Positions 7,382 through 15,990 of a stretch of 64,000 nucleotides of DNA are shown one piece after another. Position numbers and translations under genes: made by a program. Origin of the DNA: Gaiellasilicea sp963811885 (GTDB lineage Bacteria; Actinomycetota; Thermoleophilia; Gaiellales; Gaiellaceae); assembly GCA_963811885.1 (NCBI GenBank), contig CAWETB010000015.1, positions 1,054,001 through 1,118,000 on the forward strand. The letters are read 5' to 3'. The stretch's first letter is position 1; every line of letters begins with the position of its first letter. Below the pieces are notes generated by a model. It was not told the DNA's origin and made no database searches. It worked only from the letters and a program-made list of their open reading frames with translations.

Positions 7382-7927
7382 GTGCAAGACTCTCGGGCAA
7401 CCGTGACCGACGAGACCGAGATCCGCCGTCTCTCCGCGCCCGACCTTCGCGAGCAGCTGGACGCGCTCGCCGCCGTCCTCCACGACTGCGTCGCGGGCGG
7501 CGCGTCGGTGGGCTACATGGCGCCGTTCTCGCACGAGGACGCGCTCGCAGCGTTCGCAGGCTTCGCCGCCGACGCCGAGCAGGGGCGCCGGCTGATCCTG
7601 GCCGCCTTCGCGGAAGGCGAGCTCGTCGGCACCGCGCAGGTGATCCTCGAGCTGATGCCGAATCAGCCGCACCGGGGCGAAGTCGCGAAGGTGCTCGTCC
7701 GCCGCTCGGCGCGCGGCCGCGGTGTCGCGCGGCGGCTGATGGAGCGCGCCGAGGAGGAGGCCCGGGCCGAGGGGAAGACGCTGCTCGTGCTCGACGCGGT
7801 GACCGGCGGCGACGCCGCACGCCTCTACGACCGGCTCGGCTGGACGACGGTCGGCGTCGTCCCGAACTTCGCCCTCTACCCCGACGGGCGGCCGTGCGAC
7901 ACGACCTACTTCTGGAAGGCGCTCTAG
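7382..7927 (+). CDS. GNAT family N-acetyltransferase
   Basis: A 181-residue GNAT acetyltransferase. The acetyl-CoA loop is VRRSARGRGVARRLMERAEEEA after the strand EVAKVLV, and the closing segment AARLYDRLGWTTVGVVPNFAL is typical of the fold. Such enzymes move an acetyl group from acetyl-CoA to an amine; the substrate is unknown. Possible starts are ATG 7358, GTG 7382 and GTG 7403; 7382 is chosen because a TACCAC box lies 6 bases upstream and ATG 7358 would overlap the rsmD start. Its stop overlaps the end of the convergent hydrolase gene by 4 bases. Confidence 0.85.
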   Translation: MQDSRATVTDETEIRRLSAPDLREQLDALAAVLHDCVAGGASVGYMAPFSHEDALAAFAGFAADAEQGRRLILAAFAEGELVGTAQVILELMPNQPHRGEVAKVLVRRSARGRGVARRLMERAEEEARAEGKTLLVLDAVTGGDAARLYDRLGWTTVGVVPNFALYPDGRPCDTTYFWKAL

Positions 7928-9795
7928 CCGGCGGCGAGTCGCAGCCGGCCGGCGGGCACCAGGGCGGGCCGGACGAGCAGGATCCCGTCCCGCCAGACGC
8001 GGACGCGGAAGCTCGGCTTGCCCGCGACGCGCTCTGCGTGCATGAGGTAGCGCTTGCTGCCGTCGGTGCCGTTCAGCCAGACGGCCCCCCTGTCGGTGCG
8101 GAGACCGACGGCGGTCACGCGGACGACCCGAGCGGGGCCGAGTCCACGCAGCGTCAGCGTTCCCCTCACCTTGCGCAGGGTCGCGCGGGCGGACAGCTCG
8201 GCTTCGAGCCCCTTCCCCAGGCGGAGCGGGCGGATCGAGGTGACGCGCGCCCGCGAGTTGACGACCTGCACCCCGACGCGAAGGCCGGAGGCCATGTTGA
8301 CCCTGTCGCCGGAGAAGCGGACGGCGACGCGGTAGCGCCCGGGTTTCGGCGGCGGCATCGGCGTCACCGAAGCCGCGCCCGACTTGTTGGTCACGCCCAC
8401 GTACGCGGTCGAGTTGAGCAGGAACTGGATCTGCTTCCCGGCCAGCCCATTCGAGCTCGCCGTCCGCCCACGCGTGAGCTGCGCACGCAGCTTCAGGAAT
8501 CCATAGGGCACGAGCTTGCGGCTGCGGTAGGTGATCTTGGTCAGCGAGCGGGTCGCGGCCGGCGTCGCACCCTTCTTGACGACGGTGCTCGGGCCGCCCG
8601 GCACACCCGGAGCCGCCTTGAGCTTGTCGCAGTCGACGCGCCGCTCGTTCACCTCGCGCACGATCGAGCGGAAGTCGTCGTAGGAGTCCTTGCGCGACCC
8701 GTCCGCCCAGAGCACCCCGGACTGCCATCCCACGAGATTCCGCTCGTCGCGGATCAGGAAGTTGAAGACCGCGGCGATGTGCGGCTGGCAGTACATCATC
8801 CGCAGGCTGTCCGCGAGCTGGGTCGCCTGGTCGGGCGCCGGGCTGTCGTCGGGCGGCCGCGCCTGCGGCTGCGGCGGTGCGACGTCCGGCACGGAGCCGG
8901 GCCAGTTCTCGACCCCGTCGTAGAGGCTCTGCTTGTCGTCGTCGATCAGCGTCTGGTAGCCGGTCTCCAGGTACCAGATCGGGAGGCCGGCGTCCGGGGT
9001 CGGCTGCGCCGTGCCTCCGAACGCCTCCTGCAGCAGCTCGACCAGGCGGTCGACGTCGCCGAGCGAGACGATCGCCTCGTCGCTGTGGGCCACCCAGGGA
9101 CGCTCGTTCGACCGGGTCGGATAGGGGTGGTGGCCGAAGGTGTCGAAGATCGGGCGGGTCCGGCCGCTGGCGCGATAGGCGGCGCCCATCGCCTTGATGA
9201 AGCTCGTCGGCGAGTGGGAGACGTTCGAGAAGGCGTTCGGGTTGTCGTTCCCCCAGGTCGAGGCGGCCGGAGCGACGACGTTGACGGACGGCCGCAGCGT
9301 GTGCAGGACGTCCCAGCAGCGCGCGAGCAGCTCGACGTACCGCGCCGGCGCCTCGCTCTTGCCGTCGAGGTCGTACTGGGGCTTCCAGAAGTAGCGCAGG
9401 TTGGGCTCGTTCCAGATCACGACGTCGTTGATCTGCGGGTAGCGCGAGATCAGATTGCTGAGATAGGTGCAGTACTCGCCCCGCGTGCGATCGTCGAGCG
9501 GCGCCTCGCCGAAGGGGGAGAACACCGCGACGACGATGCGGATGCCGCTGCCCTGCACGACGGCCTGGTTGACCAGCATGGCGTCGAGGGGGGCGAGGTC
9601 GATCTGGCCGGGCTGCCACGGGAGCGTGATCCCGAGGGCGTGCAGGCCGAGGTCGCGGGCGACGGCGACGGTCGAGCTGGTCGACCACTTGAGCTGGTCG
9701 TCTCGGGCGCCGACGAGCAGGCCAGGTTCAGCGCCGGCGTGCCGCGGAACGGCCAGCACGGCGAACAGCACGACGATCCACAGGCAACGTCGCAT
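7924..9795 (-). CDS. Secreted glycoside-hydrolase-like protein
   Basis: A 623-residue exported protein. Residues 1-22 are a signal peptide (RRCLWIVVLFAVLAV, cut after AGA). Residues 25-390 look like a clan GH-A TIM-barrel glycosidase: the acid/base is Glu130 in VIWNEPNLRYFW, the presumed nucleophile Glu277 in IWYLETGYQT, with FGHHPYP between. The remaining 230 residues are beta-rich and may hold two Ig-like modules (VPYGFLKLRAQLTRG, GRYRVAVRFSGDRVNMASG). The substrate is unknown. It is related to the shorter protein at 61210-62349, which has the same WNEPN and TEYGYQT motifs. Confidence 0.8.
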   Translation of the reverse strand: MRRCLWIVVLFAVLAVPRHAGAEPGLLVGARDDQLKWSTSSTVAVARDLGLHALGITLPWQPGQIDLAPLDAMLVNQAVVQGSGIRIVVAVFSPFGEAPLDDRTRGEYCTYLSNLISRYPQINDVVIWNEPNLRYFWKPQYDLDGKSEAPARYVELLARCWDVLHTLRPSVNVVAPAASTWGNDNPNAFSNVSHSPTSFIKAMGAAYRASGRTRPIFDTFGHHPYPTRSNERPWVAHSDEAIVSLGDVDRLVELLQEAFGGTAQPTPDAGLPIWYLETGYQTLIDDDKQSLYDGVENWPGSVPDVAPPQPQARPPDDSPAPDQATQLADSLRMMYCQPHIAAVFNFLIRDERNLVGWQSGVLWADGSRKDSYDDFRSIVREVNERRVDCDKLKAAPGVPGGPSTVVKKGATPAATRSLTKITYRSRKLVPYGFLKLRAQLTRGRTASSNGLAGKQIQFLLNSTAYVGVTNKSGAASVTPMPPPKPGRYRVAVRFSGDRVNMASGLRVGVQVVNSRARVTSIRPLRLGKGLEAELSARATLRKVRGTLTLRGLGPARVVRVTAVGLRTDRGAVWLNGTDGSKRYLMHAERVAGKPSFRVRVWRDGILLVRPALVPAGRLRLAAG

Positions 9796-9862
9796 TCCGC
9801 GTCTTCAACGTAGACCCTTTTGCAACGGATTGCCACATCGTTTTCGAACTGTGTCGAGCTGG

Positions 9863-10342
9863 TTACGCCAGACGGACGACGAGCTCGACGGCACCGTCCT
9901 CGTACGCGCGATGGAGCTCCTCGCCGACGCTGTGGACGAGCGCGAACGCGGGCCGGTTCCCGTGTGCGATCAGCGCCCGGAAGCGGAGGATGCCCTGCTC
10001 GAGCGCCAGCGTCCGCAGCTCGCCGAGCAGCTGCTTGCCGACGCCGCGGCCCTGCCACTCGTCGACGACCTCGAAAGCGATCTCGGCCTCGGGTGCGTCC
10101 GCGTCGCGCACGAAGCGCGCCAGGCCGACCGTGCGGCCGGTGGCCTCGTCGATCGCGACGACCGCCTCGCGGCCGCAGCAGCCGACGTCGACGAGCCAGT
10201 CGACGTCGCGCTCGGGGAGGCGCGGCTTCGAGCCGAGGAAGCGCAGCCTCCGGCTCCGCTCGGAGAGCCCGGCGAAGACGTCGAGCACCGGCTTCCGCTC
10301 ACCGTGGCGAAGCGGTCTGAGGGCGATGGCATCCATGCCCAT
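9863..10342 (-). CDS. GNAT family N-acetyltransferase
   Basis: A 159-residue GNAT protein starting MGMDAIALRPLRHGERKPV. The core EIAFEVVDEWQGRGVGKQLLGEL is the strand and acetyl-CoA loop (consensus Q/R-x-x-G-x-G/A). The C-terminus lacks the usual aromatic motif B tail and ends in an acidic EEDGAVELVV-like strand. The substrate is not predictable. It follows recG on the same strand, separated by 47 bases that hold a perfect 16-bp palindrome, so it may be regulated on its own. Some relatives occur fused to acyl-CoA synthetase (Pat type), but no such domain is present here. Confidence 0.85.
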   Translation of the reverse strand: MGMDAIALRPLRHGERKPVLDVFAGLSERSRRLRFLGSKPRLPERDVDWLVDVGCCGREAVVAIDEATGRTVGLARFVRDADAPEAEIAFEVVDEWQGRGVGKQLLGELRTLALEQGILRFRALIAHGNRPAFALVHSVGEELHRAYEDGAVELVVRLA

Positions 10343-10372
10343 CAGCCTGCCCGCCGGGAGAGCCGCTCGGCC

Positions 10373-10388
10373 GTACGGCTAGCCGTAC
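10373..10388. promoter_or_regulatory. Perfect 16-bp palindrome, possible operator
   Basis: GTACGGCTAGCCGTAC is its own reverse complement. It lies between the recG stop (10390-10392) and the GNAT start (10342), centred about 38 bases before that start. A homodimeric repressor site or a short hairpin are both possible. Confidence 0.5.
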
Positions 10389-10389
10389 T

Positions 10390-12454
10390 TCACGACTCGC
10401 CGAGATGCTCGGCGTCGCCGAGCAGCGCGTCGACCTCCGGCGCCATCGTCTCCGGCGGCAGGGCCTGCGCCGCGTCGCGCGCCTGCTCCAGCAGCTCGCG
10501 GTCGTGCGTGATCCGGGCGAAGCGGAGGTCGGAGAGGCCCGACTGGCGCGCGCCGAGCAGCGCGCCGCCCCCGCGGATCTCGAGATCCTTCTCGGCGAGC
10601 TCGAAGCCGTCGGTCGAGGCGACCATCGCCTCGAGCCGGTCGCGGGCGCTCTCGGTCAGCTCCTCCTTCGACCCCGACGAGACGAGCAGGCAGTACGACT
10701 GCTCTCCCCCGCGCCCGACGCGGCCGCGCAGCTGGTGCAGCTGGGCGAGGCCGAAGCGGTCGGCCTCCTGGACGATCATGATCGTCGCGTTCGGGACGTC
10801 GACGCCGACCTCGATCACGGTCGTGGCGACGAGGACGTCGAGCTCGCCGGACTTGAAGCGCGCCATCAGCTCGCGCCGCTCGGCCGGCTTCAGCCGCCCG
10901 TGCATGCAGCCGACGCGGAAGCCGCTCAGCTCGCCCTCCCGCAGCCGCTCCGCCTCCGCCTCGGCCGCCCGCGCCGTCGACGTCGCCGACTCCTCGATCA
11001 GCGGGCAGACCACGTACGCCTGGCGGCCCTCGGCCAGGTGCGCCCGCAGCCGCGTGTACGCCTCCGAGCTGCGCTCGTCGGTGACCCAGGCGGTGACGAC
11101 CGGCTTGCGCGCTGGCCGGCGGCTTCGCGATCTCGCTGACCGCGAGGTCGCCGTAGACGGTGAGCGCGAGCGTGCGCGGGATCGGCGTCGCCGTCATGTG
11201 GAGGACGTGGGGAGCGCGGCCCTCGACGAGCGCCGAGCGCTGCTCGACCCCGAAGCGGTGCTGCTCGTCGACGACCGCGACGGCGAGGTCGCGGAACTCG
11301 AAGCCCTTCTGGATCAGCGCGTGCGTGCCGACGACGACGTCCGCCTGGCCGCCGATCTTCGACTTGACCGAGCCGGTCACGAGTGCGCAGCTGACGCCGA
11401 GCTCCATGCACAGGCCCTCGATCGTGAGGAAGTGCTGCTCCGCGAGCGTCTCGGTCGGCGCCATCAGCGCGCCCTGGCGGCCGGCCTCGACCGCGCGCAG
11501 GAGCGCGTACAGCGCGACCACCGTCTTCCCGGAGCCGACGTCCCCTTGCAGCAGCCTCTGCATCGGCGTCGTGCGCGCGAGGTCGGCGTCGATCTCGGCG
11601 ATCGCCTCCTCCTGATGCTCGGTCAGCTCGAACGGGAGTGCCGCGCGGTAGCGGTCGATCAGCTCGCCCGGCTCCGGCAGCGCGGCCGCGACCTGCTCCT
11701 CGCGCTCGGCCGTCCGCCGTGCCAGCGCGAGCTGCAGGACCAGCAGCTCGTCGAAGGCGAGCCGCTGCCTTCCCACCTCCGCCTCGTCGAGCGAGCGCGG
11801 CTTGTGGATCGATGCCAGCGCGTCGCCGCGGAGCGGCAGCCCGCGCTCCGCCTTCAGCGACGCCGGCAGCGGGTCGGGATGGTCGGTCACGAGCGGCAGC
11901 GCGGCCTCGACGAGCTCGCGCAGCTTCGCCGCCGAGATCTCCTCGCTCGCGGGATAGACCGGCGCGAAGTCGGCCGTCGCCGAGCCGCCGTTGAGGTCGA
12001 ACGAGCGCACGGCGAACCCGAAGCGGTTCGGGGCGCCGCGCAGACGCACGTGCGTGCCCGGCTTCAGCTTCTCCTGCAGCCAGGGCTGGTTGAACCAGGT
12101 GGCGCTGATCTGGCCGGTGCCGTCGGACACCTGGGCGGTCAGGATCTGGAGCCGGCCGCGGCCGCGCCGCAGCGACGTCCGCAGCACCTCGCCTTCGATC
12201 AGCACCTCCTCGTCGCCGAAGAGGTCGGCGATCCGGCGCTCCGGCGCCGGACGCTCGTACCGCCGCGGCCGGTGGTCGAGCAGGTCGCCGATCCGCTCGA
12301 GCCCGAGCTTCGCCAGCCGCTTCTTCAGCGTCGGCCCGACGCCGGGCAGCGAGTCCAGCGGCGCCTCGAGCCGCTCGGGCCGGAAGCGGCCGCGCGTGGG
12401 CGCCCAGCGCTCCGGCGGGTCCACGGCGGCAAAACCGGGCTGGGGCCGGCTCAT
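10390..12454 (-). CDS. recG: ATP-dependent DNA helicase RecG (frame broken near 11110)
   Basis: RecG, a double-strand DNA translocase that remodels stalled replication forks and Holliday junctions, about 687 residues. It has an N-terminal wedge (OB fold, about 75-165), Walker A GDVGSGKT near 304-311, DEQH at 396-399, TATPIPRT, and a C-terminal helicase lobe with RFKSGELDVLVATTVIEVGVDVPNA and QLRGRVGRG. The lobe changes frame near 11108-11116, in a GCGCGC run just after EIAKPP; removing one base restores KPVVTAWVTDERS. Its ATG overlaps the degV stop (ATGA). The break is most likely a sequence error. Confidence 0.92.
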
Positions 12455-13335
12455 CGTCCGAGTATCGCAGTCGGTCCGGCTAGCTCCTGGAACCAGAAGA
12501 ATCCGACCGTGCCCGGCCCGGCATGCGTGCCGACGACGGCGCCGAGGGACGTCACCAGCTTCACGTCCGCCTGCGGCCGGCTCGCCATCACGATCGCCTG
12601 CAGCTGCTCGACCGCGTCCTCCGCTTCCGCGTGGGCGATCGCCACCGAGAGGCCCGGGCCGTCGGTCGTCGCCTCTTCGAAGCGCTTCCGGAACTCGTCG
12701 AACGCCTTTGCGCGGCCGCGCGCCCGCGTCACCGGGTGCACCTCGCCGTCGTCGATCGCCAGGATCGGCTTCACGTTCAGCAGGCTCCCCATCAGCGCCT
12801 TGCCGCGGCCGATCCGGCCGCCCTTGGCGAGGAACTCGAGCGTGTCGACGGTGAAGAGGATCCCCGAGCGCTCGCGGTAGCGCTCGATCAGCGCCTCGAT
12901 CTCCTCATCGGTGGTGCCGCGTGCGAGCAGCTCCTGGATCCCGATCGCGAGCATCGCGATCCCGACCGACGCCGACTCGCTGTCGACGAGGCGGATCCGG
13001 TCGCCCTCCTCGGTCGCCGCGAGCGAGGCGCTCTGGAACGTCCCGGAGAGCTTCGCCGAGATGTGCAGCGAGTAGATCCGCTCGTAGCCCGCGAGCGCGT
13101 GGTAGACGGTGAGGAAGTCCTGCGGCGTCGGCTGCGACGTCGTCGGCAGCTCCGGCGCCGTCCTCAGCCGCGCGTAGAAGTCGTGCGGGTCGAGCTCGAC
13201 GTAGTCGCGGAAGCTCTCCTCGCCGAAGCGGACGTAGAGCGGCACGACGCGCATGTTCGGGAAGCGGATCTGTGCGTCCGGGAAGTCGGCGGTCGAGTCG
13301 AGCACGATCGCCGTGTTCGCGCTGGTCAGGTTCAC
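12451..13335 (-). CDS. DegV family fatty-acid-binding protein (FakB-like)
   Basis: A 294-residue DegV protein, which binds a single fatty acid and presents it to the kinase FakA for phosphorylation. Family marks: IVLDSTADFP at the start, VVPLYVRFGEESFRDYVEL, the fatty-acid loop PTTSQPTPQDF, HISAKLSGTFQSA, DSESASVGIAML and EFLAKGGRIGRG. The FakA-like gene lies two genes upstream, so the pair probably makes acyl-phosphate for the PlsX/PlsY route. The GTG start overlaps the stop of the receiver-domain gene (GTGA), indicating coupling. Its stop overlaps recG in the same way. Confidence 0.9.
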   Translation of the reverse strand: MNLTSANTAIVLDSTADFPDAQIRFPNMRVVPLYVRFGEESFRDYVELDPHDFYARLRTAPELPTTSQPTPQDFLTVYHALAGYERIYSLHISAKLSGTFQSASLAATEEGDRIRLVDSESASVGIAMLAIGIQELLARGTTDEEIEALIERYRERSGILFTVDTLEFLAKGGRIGRGKALMGSLLNVKPILAIDDGEVHPVTRARGRAKAFDEFRKRFEEATTDGPGLSVAIAHAEAEDAVEQLQAIVMASRPQADVKLVTSLGAVVGTHAGPGTVGFFWFQELAGPTAILGR

Positions 13336-13727
13336 TGGCTGACCCGCGCCTCTCCCGCCCGGCGGATCGCGCCGACGATGACGTCGAGCTCCTCGTCCTT
13401 GCGCAGGCAGTCGATCGCGCCCGCGGCCATCAGCGCGTCGAGCTCGCGTGGGCTCGCCGACGCCGTCAGGCAGACGACTGCAACCTCCGGGTACTCGTCC
13501 ACGAGCGCGAGCGTCGTCTCGACGCCGTCCATGCCGGGCAGCCGGAAGTCCATCACGACCACATCGGGCCGGTGCTCGCGGTAGGCGTTGACGGCGGCGG
13601 TGCCGTCCGGGATCGCAGCGACGACCTCGATCCCGTCCTGGAGCTCGAGCAGAAGGATGAGCGCCTGCCGGAAGACGTCGTTGTCCTCGACGAGCAGCAC
13701 GCGGATGGGCTGGGGCTCGTCCGCCAC
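13332..13727 (-). CDS. Stand-alone response regulator receiver domain
   Basis: A 131-residue protein made only of a CheY-like receiver domain. The phosphorylatable Asp is D60 (VVVMDFRLPGMDG), with acidic residues in LLVEDND at 12-17, the switch Thr T88 and the conserved Lys K110. There is no output domain, and no histidine kinase in the window. It lies between fakA and degV and overlaps degV by 4 bases, so it may be made in fixed proportion to FakB. A TAAGGT box 6 bases before the GTG suggests its own leaderless promoter in the 16-base gap after fakA. Confidence 0.88.
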   Translation of the reverse strand: MADEPQPIRVLLVEDNDVFRQALILLLELQDGIEVVAAIPDGTAAVNAYREHRPDVVVMDFRLPGMDGVETTLALVDEYPEVAVVCLTASASPRELDALMAAGAIDCLRKDEELDVIVGAIRRAGEARVSQ

Positions 13728-13733
13728 GGCCAG

Positions 13734-13739
13734 ACCTTA
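13734..13739 (-). promoter_or_regulatory. -10-like box TAAGGT of the receiver gene
   Basis: TAAGGT on the minus strand lies 6 bases before the GTG start (13725-13727), inside the gap after the fakA stop. Confidence 0.4.
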
Positions 13740-13743
13740 AGCC

Positions 13744-15344
13744 CTATTCGGCGGACAGGAGCAGCGGGTAGTGCGGCTGCCCGCCCGGCTGGACGTCCAG
13801 CTCGACGGCCGGATGAAGCTCCTGGAGCCGCGCCAGAAAGCCGGCGAGATCGGGCTCGTCCTCGCCCGTGAGCAGCGTCAGCACCTCGCGGCCGTCGCCG
13901 AGCAGCTTCTCCGCCACGGCGCAGGCGACCTCGTCGAAGTCCAGAGGACGAGGCGACGGCGGCGCCGTCGGCGAGCCCGAGCCAGGCGCCTTTGCGCACG
14001 TCCACCCCGTCGAGCTCGACATCACGCGACGCGACGGTCACCTCTCCGGTCGCCACCTGGTCGAGCGCCTCCAGCATCGCCGCTTCGTTCTCCTCGGCGC
14101 TCAGCGACGGGCAGGTAGCGGACGATCGCCGCGAGCCCCGCGGGGACCGAGCGGGACGGGATCACCCGGACCTGCTTGTCGACGAGCTTCGCCGCCTGCT
14201 CGGCCGAGAGGATCACGTTCGAGTTGTTCGGCAGTACCAGGACTTCGGTCGCGGGCGTGGCCTGGATCGCGGCGACGATCTCCGCGGTCGAGGGGTTCAT
14301 CGTCTGGCCGCCCTCGATCACTTTCGTGGCCCCGTAGCTCTCGAACAGGCGGCGGTTGCCTGCGCCGGGGACGACCGCGACGACGCCGGTCTCGAGAGTC
14401 AGCGCAGGATCGGGAACCGACTCGAGGATCCGCTCCGAGCGCTGCTCCGTCTGCTTGTGCATGTTCGCGATCTCGACGCCCTCGATCGTCCCGAGCGCCG
14501 TCCCGAACGCGAGCGCGCGGCCCGGCTCGTCCGTGTGGACGTGGATCTTCAGCGCGGTCGAGTCGCCGACCACGAGCAGCGAGTCGCCCAACTCGTCCAG
14601 CTGCGCCTCGAGCGCCTGGGCGTCGAGCTGCTCGCCCTCGATCACGAAGACGGTGCAGTAGCGGAACTCGGAGAGCTCCTGGTGGACCGCGTCGAGGCCT
14701 GCCTCGTGAGCCTCCTCGACCGGCGCGTCCGGGATCGGCTCCCCGGACAGGGCCGCCGAGACGCCGCGGACGATCTCGAGCAGGCCGGCTCCGCCGGCGT
14801 CGACGACGCCCGCCTCGCGCAGCACGTCGAGCTGGTCGGGCGTACGGGCGAGCGCGTCCTCGCCGCGCTCGATCAGCTTCTTCAGCAGCGCCGCGGGCTC
14901 GAGCGCAGCGTTGCGCGGGTCCTCGGCCTCCTCGGCGAGCTCCCGGATCACCGACAGCATCGTCCCCTCGACCGGGCGCCGCACAGCCCGGTAGGCGGCG
15001 TCGCTGGCGGCGCGGAACGCCCGTCGGATCGTCGCTGCGTCGAGGAGCCCGGCCTCGCCGAGCGACTCGGCGGCGCCGCGCAGGATCTGGGAGAAGATGA
15101 CGCCGGAGTTGCCGCGCGCGCCCATCAGCGCCGCCCTCGTCAGCTCCTTTGCGAGCGTGGCCCGGTCGGCGGCGGTGGAGGCCTCGAGCACCTCCATGAT
15201 CGCGCGCGCGGTCAGCGTCAGGTTCGTGCCGGTGTCGCCGTCGGGGACGGGATAGACGTTGAGGTCGTCGATCCGGCGGCGGTTCGCCTCGAGCGTTGCG
15301 AGCGCGGCCTGGCCGAGCTCCTTGGCCCGCTCGAGCTCCGTCAC
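13744..15344 (-). CDS. DAK-domain fatty acid kinase (FakA-like), two frame breaks
   Basis: About 532 residues, homologous to FakA, the ATP-dependent kinase that phosphorylates fatty acids bound by FakB/DegV. The N-terminal DhaL-type domain has the Mg-ATP motif DGDTGTNL at 35-42 and MGARGNSGVIFSQ; the middle has VVDAGGAGL and KIHVHTDEPG; the C-terminus is DegV-like (LPNNSNVILSAEQAA, then LLTGEDEPD). The frame breaks near 14105 (after AAIVRYLP) and near 13955 (after ADGAA). Each is repaired by removing one base at a CG, giving LSAEENEAAMLEALDQVATG and DFDEVACAVAEKL. The GTG start overlaps the asp23 stop. Confidence 0.87.
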
Positions 15345-15694
15345 GCGGATCTCCGGACGTCCTCGATGTGCACCTCGACCGCCGCGACGCGGAGGCCGGT
15401 CAGCCGTTCGAGCTCGTAGCCGACCCGCGAGCGGACGGTCGCTGCGACCTCGGCCAGGTTCAGCCCGTACTCGACGACGACATGAAGGTCGACGCGAAGG
15501 CCGTCCTGGCTGCTCGAGACGTCGATCCCCTGCGTCAGCTTGTCCCGCGTCAGCAGGCGCGTCAGACCCTTGCCGGCCATGCCGACGACGCCGTAGCACT
15601 CGGCCGCGGTATGGCCGACGATCTGCGCGATCGCGTCGGGCGCGATCCGGATCGCACCGAGCTCGGACTGCTCCGTGAGGTGTCCCTGCTGCAT
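15341..15694 (-). CDS. Asp23/Gls24 family envelope stress protein
   Basis: A 117-residue Asp23/Gls24 (DUF322) protein: GAIRIAPDAIAQIVGHTAAECYGVVGMAG, then VDLHVVVEYGLNLAEVAATVRSRV and a final strand VAAVEVHIEDV. Members are small, often membrane-associated proteins linked to envelope stress; biochemical activity is unknown. It is regularly found directly before the DAK (FakA) gene, as here, where its TGA overlaps the fakA GTG. Its ATG lies close to the rpmB stop on the same strand (about 40 bases), with a TACCGT 11 bases before the ATG as a weak promoter candidate. Confidence 0.88.
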   Translation of the reverse strand: MQQGHLTEQSELGAIRIAPDAIAQIVGHTAAECYGVVGMAGKGLTRLLTRDKLTQGIDVSSSQDGLRVDLHVVVEYGLNLAEVAATVRSRVGYELERLTGLRVAAVEVHIEDVRRSA

Positions 15695-15733
15695 GCGACC
15701 GTTAGACGGTACGCGCAGCGGGGAGGTTGCGCG

Positions 15734-15925
15734 CTAGACGGCTTTCTGGACCTTGCCGGCCTTGAGGCACTTCGTGCAGATGTACGCCCGCTTGGCAACA
15801 CCGTTCAGGAGCACGCGAACCTTCTGCAGGTTCGGGTTGAAACGGCGGCGCGTCGCCACCATCGAGTGGCTCCGGTTGTTCCCGAACGACGGCTTCTTGC
15901 CGCAGGATGCGCAGACCTTGGACAC
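15734..15925 (-). CDS. rpmB: 50S ribosomal protein L28 (zinc form)
   Basis: Ribosomal protein L28, 63 residues from a GTG at 15923-15925 (SKVCASCGKKPSFGNNRSHS). Cysteines in CASC and CTKC form the zinc site, so like L32 in this window it is the C+ type. The upstream ATG at 15985 would add 20 non-family residues and is rejected. A TATCAT box ends 8 bases before the GTG and there is no Shine-Dalgarno, so the gene is probably transcribed on its own as a leaderless message, and perhaps on into asp23. Confidence 0.95.
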   Translation of the reverse strand: MSKVCASCGKKPSFGNNRSHSMVATRRRFNPNLQKVRVLLNGVAKRAYICTKCLKAGKVQKAV

Positions 15926-15933
15926 GGCCGCGG

Positions 15934-15939
15934 ATGATA
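15934..15939 (-). promoter_or_regulatory. -10 box TATCAT of rpmB
   Basis: TATCAT on the minus strand lies 8 bases before the rpmB GTG, close to the general -10 consensus TATAAT. Confidence 0.5.
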
Positions 15940-15973
15940 GCAACGAACCAGCGGCCCGCTGACGCCGCGCGGC

Positions 15974-15979
15974 TAGCCT
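15974..15979 (+). promoter_or_regulatory. -10-like box TAGCCT of the MltG-like gene
   Basis: TAGCCT lies 11 bases before the ATG at 15991; no Shine-Dalgarno is visible between. Confidence 0.4.
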
Positions 15980-15990
15980 TTTCAACTCAC

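Noticed and set aside
6317..9688. A 1,123-codon open frame on the minus strand spanning coaD, rsmD and the hydrolase region
   Set aside because: Only its last 171 codons (coaD) are real; the rest runs out of frame through other genes. High GC leaves wrong frames open for long stretches.
10900..11200. Programmed frameshifting in recG and other genes
   Set aside because: No slippery heptamer, pseudoknot or shared stimulatory signal is evident, and similar breaks occur in unrelated genes at plain CG sites.
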